Positions 34,009-44,314 of a stretch of 64,000 nucleotides of DNA are shown piece after piece; the first letter of the stretch is position 1, and each line of letters opens with the position of its first letter. The stretch comes from Pyronema omphalodes (taxonomy: Eukaryota; Ascomycota; Pezizomycetes; Pezizales; Pyronemataceae). The stretch lies in assembly GCA_024516155.1 (NCBI GenBank), contig JAJJXM010000107.1, positions 1 to 64,000 on the forward strand. The letters run 5' to 3'. The notes under the pieces are model-generated. The model was not told where the DNA came from and made no database searches. It saw nothing but the letters and a program-made list of their open reading frames with translations. Position numbers and translations under genes: made by a program.

Positions 34009-34996
34009 AATTACTTCACACACGGCAACGGCGACCCCCCCCCCCCTGCATTCTCAACAACGAGCACCGAAACCCCCGGTTTTCTCATCGGATTCGGATT
34101 CGCAGCACTCTGTTACGTTATTCTCTGAATTTTCAGGGAATTCTACGTTGTTTTTGTTGACTTTTGTCGCAAAATCAGAGTTTTCACGAGTTTTGGCTTA
34201 ACTCACCTCACGAAATGTCGCCAAAACAACGACAGAACAACGCCCGACGATCGAAACGGTCCGAAAACGCGTACAATGTTCTAGCCGACCCTCCTCATGA
34301 TGGACCCAACCCTATTTTTGATGGAGGAGATGGAATAGTTGATGAAGTTGATGGAAACTTCGCTGGAAAACCCTTCCAGAGCGTGGTCTTGGCAGGATCA
34401 CCAGTTCCTTCGGCTTCAACACACCAGCTACAAGCGACAACTGAACACAGCCGGTTCAGTACCTACCGCCGCTTGTGTGTATCCGCGATTAATGAGGCAG
34501 TTGCAGCTGATGACACCTATGCCACCCTGGATCAGCTGTTCCATGACAACTACGCCGAACTCAATGGAGCCAGCTTCCTGGGGATACAACAGATCCACCG
34601 GGACACACAGCGACGCTTCAATACACTCGAGGAATCCTTGCGCAACAACAACGATGCGATACACGGCAGATTCGACGTCATGATGACGAAATTCAACGAT
34701 CTGCTCTTCGAAAACGCGACGCTGCGCACAGCATACGACTCTACACAGGCAGAAACAGCAGCTCTCAAGGCTGCTGTGGACGCCCTGACGAAGAAAATCG
34801 ACGAACAGCAACAAGTCATTTCGGCGCCCCCCTCACCGAACCTCACGGCCTCTTCCTCAGCGATGGAAGAGATGACTATGCAACTGTCCGTCGTCCAACA
34901 TGACATTCAGGATGTCCTGGACGCTGTCCGCAACCCTCCTGGCAAGAGAAAGCGAAGGGGAAGAGACCAGAACACCGAACCCACCTCACCAACGAC
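34009..34996 (+). pseudogene. Family D element D3, 3'-truncated
   Basis: It starts at CACACGGCAACGGCGA with a long C run, then the D 5' UTR, ATG at 34215 (MSPKQRQNNARRS) and an open D ORF through the coiled coil and KRKRRGRDQNTEPTSP to about 34990. It then changes abruptly into a family A 3' end (AACCTTACGGTTGGATGCG and tail). Its 5' flank is A3 ORF1 at CCATCACCCA. The C-terminal third and its own 3' UTR are missing. Confidence 0.78.
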
Positions 34997-35102
34997 CGGA
35001 GCACAACCTTACGGTTGGATGCGTGTATGAATAAATAAATAAATAAATAAATAAGGACTCCGGCGGGGACTGGGGTGGAGTCGGCGGCGATGTGGGTGAT
35101 GG
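34997..35102. repeat. Two inverted LINE A tails flanking 48 bp of A ORF1
   Basis: From left to right there is a family A hairpin and tail on the plus strand (34997-35054), then about 48 bp identical in reverse complement to A ORF1 (compare 19062-19110, containing GGTGGAGTCGGCGGCGATGT), then the tail of D4 on the minus strand from 35103. The arms can pair as a foldback with a loop of about 50 nt. The 48-bp piece begins, in minus-strand sense, with CCATCACCCA, the sequence at the D3 5' junction. Confidence 0.72.
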
Positions 35103-37072
35103 ATTTATTTATTTATTTATTTATTAACTCATACACGCATCCAACCGTAAGGTTATGGCGGAATCTACAGTAAATACAAAATTAAGAAACCCGGGTGTTA
35201 GGCCGAGCTGTCACTGGGTATGCCCCAGAGCTTGTCGTTAGGATGTGGGGTTGTAGACCCCCAAGTCTCGTTGTGCTTTTGTTCGTCAAGCGTCGTCTGT
35301 CCCAGGAGCCCTGTACGCTCGGAGGCCACCTCGCCGGGTCGTTCCCCCATTTCCTCCACCCTTCCCCTCCCATTTTTAACCATTTTTCCGCCTTTATTTC
35401 CCCCAGAAAGCAAAAACAAAACCAAAGCAAAGTCAAACAGCCGCCGGGCCACCTACGCCCCCACTGTCCTCTCCTCTCTCAACTCCTCCGCCGGTGTCTC
35501 CTGACTCTTTGCCCTTTGAGACACCCGGGCCCGCCCTGCCCCTCTTCTCCTCCCCTCTCTCCCCTTCTCCTTCCTTCTTCCTCAGCCTTCTCACTGCTCC
35601 CCCTCGCCTCTCTCCCCTTCTTGTCGGTGGTGTTGTCAGTCCAAGATTGCCATTCCCAAGCACAATCTGGACGTTGATGCCTCCGCTCTTGACGACTTCT
35701 GCCCAAGTCTTCTTTGCAGAGGAGGTTGTTGTTCTGGGTTGGTGGGTATTCTTACCCCTTCCACCATTCTTCGTTGTAGGGGTCTGTTTGGGTATCGCTG
35801 CCGTAGATGTCGTCTCCTTCGCTTTCATCTTCTTCTTCCGTGTAGCCTTTGCCTCCACAGTCCTCCATCCGTTGGTCTCAGCAGGGGCAGTCCTTGGGGC
35901 GTCGGGTAGAGGTGTGTCCTGAGCAGATGAACTGTCAGGGTGAGGTTCCAGTGTCGCTTCGGCCGACGTGATTGCGAGGAGAGGTAGGGGGGACGTAAGC
36001 TTGAGAGCATCAAGCTTGTCCTGGGCGGCGGTAGTCGCATGTTTTGAGTGCATCAGGCTTTGCACCGGTGATGCAGCTCTCGGTTTGTGGTTGACCGGTG
36101 CTCCGGTCGTTGGTCAGGTGGGTTCGGTGTTCTGGTCGCTTCCCCTTCGCTTTCTCTTGCCAGGAGGGTTGCGGACAGCGTTCAGGACATCCTGAATGTC
36201 ATGTTGGACGACGGACAGTTGCATAGTCATCTCTTCCATCGCTGAGGAAGAGGCCGTAAGGTTCGGTGAGGGGGGCACCGAAATGACTTGTTGCTGTTCG
36301 TCGATTTTCTTCGTCAGGGCATCCACAGCAGCCTTGAGAGCTGCTGTTTCTGCCTGTGTAGAGTCATATGCTGCGCGCAGCTTCGTGTTTTCGCCGGTCA
36401 GAATGTCGAAGTTCGTCATCATGAGGTCGAATCATGGCGCATCTCATCGTTGTTGTTGCGTATGGTGTCATCGAGGGTATTGAAGCGTCGCTGTGTGTCC
36501 CGGTGGATCTGTTGTATCCCCAGGAAGCTTGCACCTGTGAAAAGCAGTTCATGTTCACAGAACAGGGCGCTCAAGCTGCTATCGTTGTCGTCTTTTTCGA
36601 TAGCGTCCCGCGTAGCAATAACCAGATCGCGGCGAAATTCTCTGAATCGGTTGTGCTCAGGTGTCGCTTGCTGCTGGTGTGTTGAAGCCGAAGGAACTGG
36701 TGATCCTGCCAAGACCACGCTCTGGAAGGGCTTTCCAGCGAAATTTCCATCAACTTCATCAACTATTCCATCTCTTTCATCAAATGTAGGATTAGATCCA
36801 TCATGAGGAAGGTCGGCTAGAACATTGTACGCGTTTTCGGACCGCTTCGATCGTCTGGCGTTGTTCTGTCGTTGTTTTGGCGACATGTCGTGAGGTGGGG
36901 TAAGCCAAAACTCGTGAAAACTCTGATTTTGCGACAAAAGTCAACAAAAACAACGTAGAATTCCCTGAAAATTCAGAGAATAACGTAATAGAGTGCTGCG
37001 AATCCGAATCCGATGAGAAAACCGGGGGTCTCGGTGCTCGTTGTTGAGAATGCAGGGGGGGGGGGTCGCCGT
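35103..37072 (-). mobile_element. Family D element D4 with a family A type 3' UTR
   Basis: On the minus strand the 5' end is at about 37072 (CGGCAACGGCGA and C run, terminal ACACCACA lost), followed by the D 5' UTR, the frameshifted D ORF and a 3' UTR that is not of the D2/D5 type. It matches A1 6000-6285, including GACGACGCTTGACGAACAAA, CATAACCTTACGGTTGG and the TAAA tail. This shows that family D exists with two kinds of 3' end. Confidence 0.8.
35430..36886 (-). pseudogene. D4 coiled-coil ORF, frameshifted
   Basis: The ATG is at 36886 (MSPKQRQNNARRS) and the stop is near 35433 after GGVGGPAAV. The coiled coil (ENTKLRAAYDSTQAETAALK), KRKRRG and KTWAEVVKSG are all present. Frame changes near 36420 and 36070-36115 break it. 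The segment corresponding to the start of the coiled-coil region (36480-36660) has diverged from D5 (FREFRRDLVIATRDAIEKDD), hinting at a D subfamily. Confidence 0.75.
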
Positions 37073-37117
37073 TGCCAGTTGTACGATGGATTGGTATGTA
37101 CCTAGACAGACGCCTTA

Positions 37118-37599
37118 GGCCGCGTTTGGTTCGCCAACGGCCGTTTGGTGCAAACGGTCTCAAAACGGTCGGACCATGGAGCAACCGTTATGATTTTGTG
37201 CTGAGAAGGTGTTTGGTTGGGCGACCGTCTGTTGCCACGCAGAGACCCCTGTCGCCCCACCAAACATCTTGACCGCTGCTGCAAATTTTGACCGTGAAGA
37301 CTTCCTTCCCCAGTGTACAGATCAATTTCCGGTCTCAACAATGCCGCCCAAGAGTACAAAGAGACGCAGCAAACATGATGCAAATCTAAAAAAGTGCTGA
37401 CGGGCATCCTGAGGACTTTGAGGGCTCGGCGTGGATGGGCATTGAGAATTTCGCGCACGAAAATGTCTCCAGTGCGAATGGAAGTGCAGACAGGCGTCTT
37501 TAAACGGTAGAAACGCGCGTACAAGGCGAGAATAATGGCGATTTTACGGCGTTTTAGTTGTATTTTTTTGCGTCGTGCGAGGGCTTCTTCCGGGGTCAT
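37118..37599 (-). pseudogene. Possible N-terminal remnant of a Harbinger transposase
   Basis: The minus strand opens with ATG at 37599 (MTPEEALARRKKIQLKRR) and includes DIFVREILNAHPRRALKVLRMPVSTFLDLHHV. This resembles the region of PIF/Harbinger transposases just before the catalytic domain, where a helical ...FRM...F..L motif is common. No DDE catalytic residues are present, and the frame then runs into AACGGT repeat sequence. This suggests that the small element is a deletion derivative of an autonomous copy. Recognition is by eye only. Confidence 0.45.
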
Positions 37600-37814
37600 T
37601 TTTTTCGGTGGTTGTGTTGCGTCTTGTCAGTCGCAAACGGTTGCAAACGGTGCTGGCGAGGTCCTTTTGCAACCGTTTGCAACCGTTTGGGACTGGAAAA
37701 TGAAACGGTTGGTGCCAAACCAAACACCCCCGACCGTTTGCCAAACGGTCAACCGCTTGCAAACGGTCATTTTACTAGTAAATCCTAACGGCCGTTGGCG
37801 AACCAAACGCGGCC
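37118..37814. mobile_element. PIF/Harbinger-type non-autonomous element with TTA TSDs
   Basis: The ends are perfect inverted repeats of about 28 bp beginning GGCCGCGTTTGGTTCGCCAA, flanked by TTA at 37115-37117 and 37815-37817. A 3-bp TTA/TAA duplication is the hallmark of the PIF/Harbinger superfamily. Removing it with one TTA restores the LINE E frame (DRRL-TFKAH). The interior has many copies of an AACGGT/ACCGTTTG motif, possible transposase binding sites. At 697 bp it is too short to be autonomous. Confidence 0.9.
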
Positions 37815-39105
37815 TTACCTTTAAAGCCCATGTACGTAGAAAAACAGCCGCCGCACAAGGAACGCTCAACGCGCTATGCCGATTAGCAAGATATGAAACT
37901 GGTCTGTCTCCCCTCGCGACCCGATTAATTTTCCAGGCATGCGTCCAAACCCGTGCGGACTTTGGCGCGGAGATATGGTGGACGCGACAGAGAGACCTTG
38001 CCTCGAAACTACAAACCCAACAAAATTCAGCCCTACGCCGCATACTCAACGCCTTTAACTCGACTCCCACACTGGCGCTCCATAACGAGACCGCGCTACC
38101 TCCGGTACCGATACGCCTGGACCACAAGCAACGCCAATACGCACTTCGCGTCCTCACTCTCCCTCCGACACATCCGATCGCACGCCGGTGTCCCACATCC
38201 TTCCCCATACCGAGCTTACAATCCGCCGCTATTGAGATCGCAAACGAGTACGACCACCCGTGGCACAACACCACACGACAGCCCACAGGCCTCCTCAGCG
38301 CTCTACACTCTCTCTCGCCTTGGCTCTCTCTCAACGCACCGGTCGAAGACACCTCCCTCCCCGTTCCGCTCGACGCCGACGAAAACCTCTTAACCGTCGA
38401 CATCCCCACAGCCCCGAAACCCGAGACAGCACACGACCACCTCCTACTCCTCGACAACCTCAGACGACGCCGCAATGCCATCATCGCACACACGGACGGG
38501 TCGCAGACCACGTCTGGCACCGGCGCCGGATACACCATCACCATTGGACTACCCACCACCATTAACGCCATCGTACCTATGGGAGACACAGCTGAAGTGT
38601 TCGATGCAGAGGTGCGCGCAATTCAAGAATGCCTCTTAACGTGCTTGAAATACATCGCTCGCCTCAACCTCCACAACCGTCGACTGCACATCTTTAGCGA
38701 CAACAAAGCTGCGCTCCAACGTGCCTCACACCTCCGACGCGGCCCCGGCCAGGAAATAGCCCACACTATACATGAGACAGCCGAAGCCCTACTACAACAC
38801 GACGTTACAGTCACCCTCCACTGGATCCCTGGTCACTCCGACATACCCGGCAGCGATGCCGCAGACCGCCTGGCTAAACAAGCCACCCAATCCCTCCCCC
38901 GTGCGAATCTACCCATTACACTCACCCGGCTACGCAAGAAAGCACGCGAGAAGACCGTCGCCGAGTGGACACACTGGTACTCCTCCTCCGATCGACCACA
39001 CACATACTCTGCCCCGCACCGGATGTCACAACGCTCCCGTGACATGCTCATGGCCTCAGCCGTCACCACCGCAGGGCTATGGGTGGTCGTCATCACCCTA
39101 GCAAC

Positions 39106-39113
39106 CTGCTACG
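39106..39113. repeat. Left 8-bp TSD of the giant transposon
   Basis: CTGCTACG directly precedes the terminal sequence CACCTAACGGGTGG. An identical CTGCTACG follows the mirrored terminus at 62807-62814. Confidence 0.9.
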
Positions 39114-39945
39114 CACCTAACGGGTGGAACTCCACCATCAACTTAGTTAGGAGGCGGCGCACGCCGCCTCCAACTAATTTGATGGTGGCCCGCAGGGCAG
39201 CCGCCCGGCTTCAAAAAATGTTTTACTCACACATGAACTTTCAAGAATAAAAAAAATTGTTCCATCGCTTTTGCGATGAATAAAAAGCTGTTAAATATAC
39301 TTATTCGCGTGACAATGTTTTGAAAAAAAAAAAAAAAAAATTGGTGACTGGAAACAGCACCAATGTCGTAAGCGAGCGGTGCTGCTCCACTGGGGCGTCG
39401 CCACGCTCCAAATCTTTTGGATCAAAAACAACATCTTTTAAAAATAAAAAAAATTATTCCATCGCTTTTGCGATGAATAAAAAGCTGTTAAATATACTTA
39501 TTCGCGTGACAATGTTTTGAAAAAAAAAAAAAAAAATTGGTGACTGGAAACAGCACCAATGTCGTAAGCGAGCGGTGCTGCTCCGCTGGGGCGTCGCCCC
39601 GCTCCAAATCTTTTGGATCAAAAACAACATCTTTTAAAAATAAAAAAAATGATTCCATCGCTTTTGCGATGAATAAAAAGCTGTTAAATATACTTATTCG
39701 CGTGACAATGTTTTGAAAAAAAAAAAAAAAATTGGTGACTGGAAACAGCACCAATGTCGTAAGCGAGCGGTGCTGCTCCGCTGGGGCGTCGCCCCGCTCC
39801 AAATCTTCTGGATCAAAAACAACATCTTTTAAAAATAAAAAAAATTATTCCATCGCTTTGGCGATGAATTAAAAGCTGTTAAATATACTTATTCGCGTGA
39901 CCATGTTTTGAAAAAAAAAAATTAAAAAAAAAATGTTAACCAGTG
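39114..39945 (+). repeat. Left TIR with about 196-bp subterminal tandem repeats
   Basis: The outer about 125 bp contains the terminus and an internal hairpin (the CACCATCAACTTAGTTAG side pairs with CTAATTTGATGGTGG around a GGCGGCG/CGCCGCC stem). Then about three and a half units of roughly 196 bp follow, each with TCCATCGCTTTTGCGATGAA, a poly-A/T run, GGTGACTGGAAACAGCACCA and a GCTCC-rich stretch (units start near 39261, 39458, 39654 and 39849). Such subterminal repeats are typical transposase binding regions. The ORFs seen here are repeat shadows. Confidence 0.87.
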
Positions 39946-40113
39946 TTGTAAGGGATGGTGCGCTGCTGGAAGGTTACCCGGCTTTACAAATTACGCGTAA
40001 CGAACTACACGTCCTAGCAACAACCACCACCTCACCCCATCTCCTTGCAACAAACACCAACTGACCCACACCGCTACACCAATCTCAACGTTTCGTATCC
40101 TACTGGCATTCAA

Positions 40114-42832
40114 ATGCCTGTCCTGAAGATTAGTCGCAAAGGACGCAGCCTGCAGCACGTCAGTGCAGGTCTCCGCGGTGGAGCGTTCACCCGCACTCTG
40201 CCCTACACTGCAGCCCGGCGGTGGGAAGAGTCACTGAAGACGAGACCGAATCGCTTGATCCCGCCACCTGGATACCATCGCAGTCAAAATGATGGTCCCA
40301 TTGAACCACCCACGCTCGAAAGCGATATCGAAAATCCATACCACCTCGATCCACACGACATCGAACAACATGCGCAGCACAACATGTTTGGGCGCTACCG
40401 TCGGGCCAAGGCGGCTGAACAACAAGCGACTGCGGCAAACTGGATCAAGGCTGAGCAGAGGATGATCGCATTTCGGACATCTGCACAGCGACCTGAGCTA
40501 TGCGACTGTCCGACTGAGGATATCAATGCCCGTTTCATCTCCTTGGAGTCATATGAGATACGCATGGTTCCTCTGTGCATTTGTGGACAACGATCTTCAT
40601 CATTTGTTCAGGACGGATTCTTCCCATCAACCCCAGTCAAACCTCGGACATTCTTTTCGATCAGACTCTTACGCCTTTTGCATGAGCAAGGGATTAGAGG
40701 GGGCCCTTCAAAGTATGCATGGGCTGCTGGACTTCGAGCGGTACATGAGATGTATATGGCCAAGACGTTACCGGACTTCTACGACTTGTTACTGGACGCA
40801 TATCATCACTTTGTTGCTGTTGAGAATGTGGTGGAAGCTTATACTAGCATGTATTTACAGACATGTGAAAGGGCAATCACTGGGGACGACCATTCATGGG
40901 AAGATGAAAACGTTGCAAATTCCTGTCCAGCATGCTTCGACTTCAGTCATCACCCAGCGGACAGATCTGTGGGAATCACCATTGATGGCAACTTTCAGCA
41001 TATTCGCTTTAAAGACAGAGGGGGAACCAATCATGAATACTTGGAACCCAGGAAATTCGTTTCTTATAGGATCCGGGACTTTTCTTCTGAGCATACGCCA
41101 GCAGCCAACAACAACACCGCCGGATGCGACAACAGGTTTCATGCAACAGGTGGATGGGGCAAGACTCTTAACACTTCTAGCAAGAAGCACCTGGATGAAT
41201 CTGGACTTATGGGAATGACCTGTTTTCATGGTATACCACTTCGATACCTCAATATTCATGGAACAGGTGAAAGGCAAAGTCACGGTGTTGAGCTGGTTAA
41301 GGATATACTCCAGCAGGATCCAGCTATGAAAGTCAGATTGTGCTATGATGTATCCTGTGTATTTGTCCCAGCATTGGAAAGGCTTTTGCCAGAAGATGCA
41401 AGGAGGGTACAGGGTGCAATTGGCAGGTTTCACATATACGCCCACAAATATGCCTGTCATGTTCTATGGAGTACTCTACGGTTGAAGGGGTTTGGATTAA
41501 TGGTTGGAGAAGAGATTGAACAGCATTGGTACATGCTATCTCATCTAATTGCATCCGGACGAGTTACCAGTGGACCAAGGAAGATGCAGAAAATTGACTC
41601 CTGCAGCTTGTCTATTGCCAGGAGGGCACTGGAGACCTTTGGAAAGAACCTAGAGAGATGCTGGAAGAAGGCAAAGCAAATGGAACTTGAAGAGTCAGCC
41701 AAATTACAGCTTATTCTGCGTCGAACAGTCCCAGAAAGGAGAGACAAAGGAGGACAGCTTCATCCTAGACAATCAGTCACTGTGGAGTATCTTGATGAGC
41801 AAGCCTCTGACCAGATTGAGTACTTTACCAGGTTCACGTGAGTACATTCCCATTTTTATCTTTATATATCTGTTCTCATGTTTTCCTCTTGTCATTAGCT
41901 AATGAAAGTATAGTGAAGCCCAAACTGAACCTGGAGATCTAATCTATGCTGCACTGGCTAAAGAGAATAGGCTGGCCGAACTACTGGCTAATCCTGGAAT
42001 GGGTGGAGGAAGAGGTTCAGATGGTAGAGGCCGTGGGGGTAGAGGCAGAGGGGGTAGAGGCCCACAGGCCCATGCAGTTGGTCTTCCTGTGCGGCCACCA
42101 CTCACATTAGCCGAATTGAGAACTTACAGGCATGGGGCAGAAGCAATTAGAGCAACTGACAATCTCTTTAACCAGCATGGAGAGCGTCGAGATGACCCTG
42201 CCTGGCAGTCTCCTGATGGGGAAAAGTTCAGAAAATTCCAACAAAGGGCAGCAGTGTCAGCATTGCATAAACTGCAGACCCAGTTAATTCATCATCTGAC
42301 TGAAAGGTCAGCCGAGCTTGAGCTCCTTCACCGCAGAATTGGACAAGAAGCAGCAAAAACATTTCTCAATGGGATCAGGCAGCGGAGCAAGGCCTTGGAC
42401 AACCTGGTTCAAGAATACAATCAGGTTGCAAGGGGTGCTGGAGTTAGGACATTGGATGCAGAACGTTTGAGAGATGAAGGGCTGGACAATGAGGAAATCT
42501 GGGATGTGGATTTGTTTATGGCTCGAGGTGACTGGGCAGTATACGACTTTGTTCGTGCGGGTATTGAGGCTCGAGCTCGCCTTGAAAGAGTTGAAGAAGA
42601 GAGAACTCAGCTCCGTTTGCATGCAAAACGAATTGTTCATTGGGCACATCGTCGTTTGGCTATCCTCCTACAGGTGTTAGATGACCCGGAAGCAGAACAC
42701 CTCGACAAGTTGAAGACAATCATAATTCACGATTACCGTGTTATTAAGTGTCTTCTGAAAGTCGATGCTCCTCTTTTTGAGCCGGAGGAAAGAGCCATGT
42801 TGCTTACCTCGCAGAGACGGATTATTCTTAGG
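40114..42832 (+). pseudogene. KDZ-type transposase gene, two exons, cut by gypsy G2
   Basis: The start ATG at 40114 (MPVLKISRKGRSLQ) precedes a 574-codon exon 1 (to 41837). A 76-nt intron (41838-41913, GTGAGT...TATAG, with GCTAATG as probable branch site) is followed by an in-frame exon 2. Motifs, by residue from the ATG, are a cysteine cluster CDC/CIC at about 131-157 (CxC-like), CPACFDF at about 271, IDGNFQHIRF at about 290, HGIPLRYLNI at about 371, YDVSC at about 410, FHIYAHKYACH at about 439 and GEEIEQHW at about 465. The D, D and E of the blocks are the expected RNase H-fold catalytic residues. Exon 2 has a Gly/Arg-rich stretch (42000-42065) and a long helical part. The G2 LTR ends the frame at 42832. 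Confidence 0.86.
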
Positions 42833-44189
42833 CACACCCTATATTGTGTGAGTATAGAATAGGTAACATGTATAACATTTAGAGAACATGGCAAACTCGA
42901 CAGGAGAATGAATAATAAGGTTAGTATTCTCGGGCCGGAACCCCCTGAGGAGCTCCAGCTAGCCACGTCACGTGATTCGTGACTTTCCGAAAGGACCTCA
43001 CGAGGATCCCGGCCCGAGGCGTCGCTACCTGTTATTCACTGTCAGTTTGGGAGGATCACAGATGGATGGGAACGAGGAACAACTTACCTCATGGGTGTCG
43101 ACTTACCCATGAGAAAACTACAGACGACGCTGATGGAGACAGAAGACGACGGCGAAAGGACACCTCCTTATACTTGAGGTCGTGTTCCACCAAGCACGGC
43201 TACCAGAGGGCTTGCAAGAGAAGGGAATTCTCAGGACAATGCAAGGCAGACGAATAGGATCATCCGAGGTCTGAGTTGGGCGGATAGTCGGCCAAGGAAC
43301 AAGGCAGAGTCTAGTCAGCCAACAGGAGTGGAGCTCAGAACAAGGGTCGAGATTGCGTGAGCATGAGACGACGTTCTGCAGCAAGGAACACCACTCAGGG
43401 AAACTGTTGGATGGAACTGATATGACGCGACCTTAGGCCAATGACTACCAACTGCAAGATAAGACGGCGTTTGCGTACACACCAGGGTGTGGCTGCGCGC
43501 AAGTGTGCGCAGGTGGGGCAGTTATGACATCACACAGGAATGTGACGGGGCAGTGCGCTCCGGTAAGGCATAGTCTGCCTTATGATGTCAGATTCCTCCA
43601 CTCGCAATCGAGATTCTCTAGGGAGATCTATGATCAAGACGACTCATAAGATATATGACTCACATGTCATTATCAGAGGAGTCATCGCATTATGCGCTCA
43701 AGTGGAGTAACCCTTCACTGGGCGTTTAACCCCAATACCTGATTGGAAGGTGTGGTAGCACGGCGAGGAATGTCAAGGATTAATCTGACACGAGGGTCAT
43801 CATGCAAGTGAGCAATTAATGTAATTGCGCATGCAGCATGATGCGAGCCATCAGCAGATTTGTCAAAGAATTGACTCACGTCTTATCTCCTAAGCTTAGT
43901 TTGGAAGTTGGTTCCCTTGGGAAGTCTGGGCGAACTTGTAGACGAAAGTCTATAAAAGACCCTAAGTCTTCCCACCGTCTCCTCCAGCATCAGCAACTTG
44001 ATCTCTTGTTACGACGTTACCATTCTACACCAAATACCTCAGGACGAGACCCTTAAGTTTATTCGGCCTGTGATCGATTAGTTGAACTTCCTAGCTCTTG
44101 GGAAATCTATTAGTTATCTATCTTGCGAACGAAGCGTTAACTGATCGGACAAACCTCTGTATTGAAAGCCTCAATACCCAGGTTCACAC
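42833..44189 (+). repeat. G2 5' LTR
   Basis: It starts CACACCCTATATTGTGTGAG and ends CCCAGGTTCACAC. The 3' LTR has TGT immediately before the same start, so the true start may be TGTCACACC with the first bases lost here. A TATA-like TCTATAAAAGACC (about 43949) could be the promoter, with the transcript start soon after. Small ORFs within it are duplicated in the 3' LTR and are not genes. The leader to gag, 44190-44314, holds no gene. Confidence 0.88.
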
Positions 44190-44314
44190 TATAAACTTAA
44201 GGCTCAAGCTACTAAGTTTACTTTTCGACACGTATACGGAAGACCCTCTTCTAGGGCAAGACGACACCAAAGATCCTCCTACAAAAAACTACAAAGAAAA
44301 ACATTCAACCAACA

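Larger units (their letters stand above)
37073..39024 (+). pseudogene. LINE E fragment, reverse transcriptase thumb and RNase H
   Basis: It begins in VVRWIGMYLDRRL, is interrupted by a small DNA transposon, and continues in frame after it (FKAHVRRKTAAAQGTLNALCRLARYETGLSPLATRL). RNase H motifs are IAHTDGSQ, FDAEVRAIQECL, IFSDNKAALQRAS and HWIPGHSDIPGSDAADRLA. The sequence is clearly diverged from both A and B, so I call it a separate family. It is a fragment: the 5' side abuts D4, and recognisable similarity stops near 39024, about 90 bp before the giant transposon. Confidence 0.8.

Noticed and set aside
39320..39802. Small frames in the left terminal repeat array
   Set aside because: They recur in each 196-bp unit, contain poly-lysine or poly-phenylalanine from A/T runs, and lack an independent start.
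40045..40113. Transposase start at 40045
   Set aside because: That codon is TTG. The first in-frame ATG, 40114, is preferred.
42979..44056. Small ORFs at 42979-43257 and 43838-44056, with identical copies at 50520-50798 and 51379-51597
   Set aside because: They lie within the two G2 LTRs, so they are duplicated non-coding LTR sequence.
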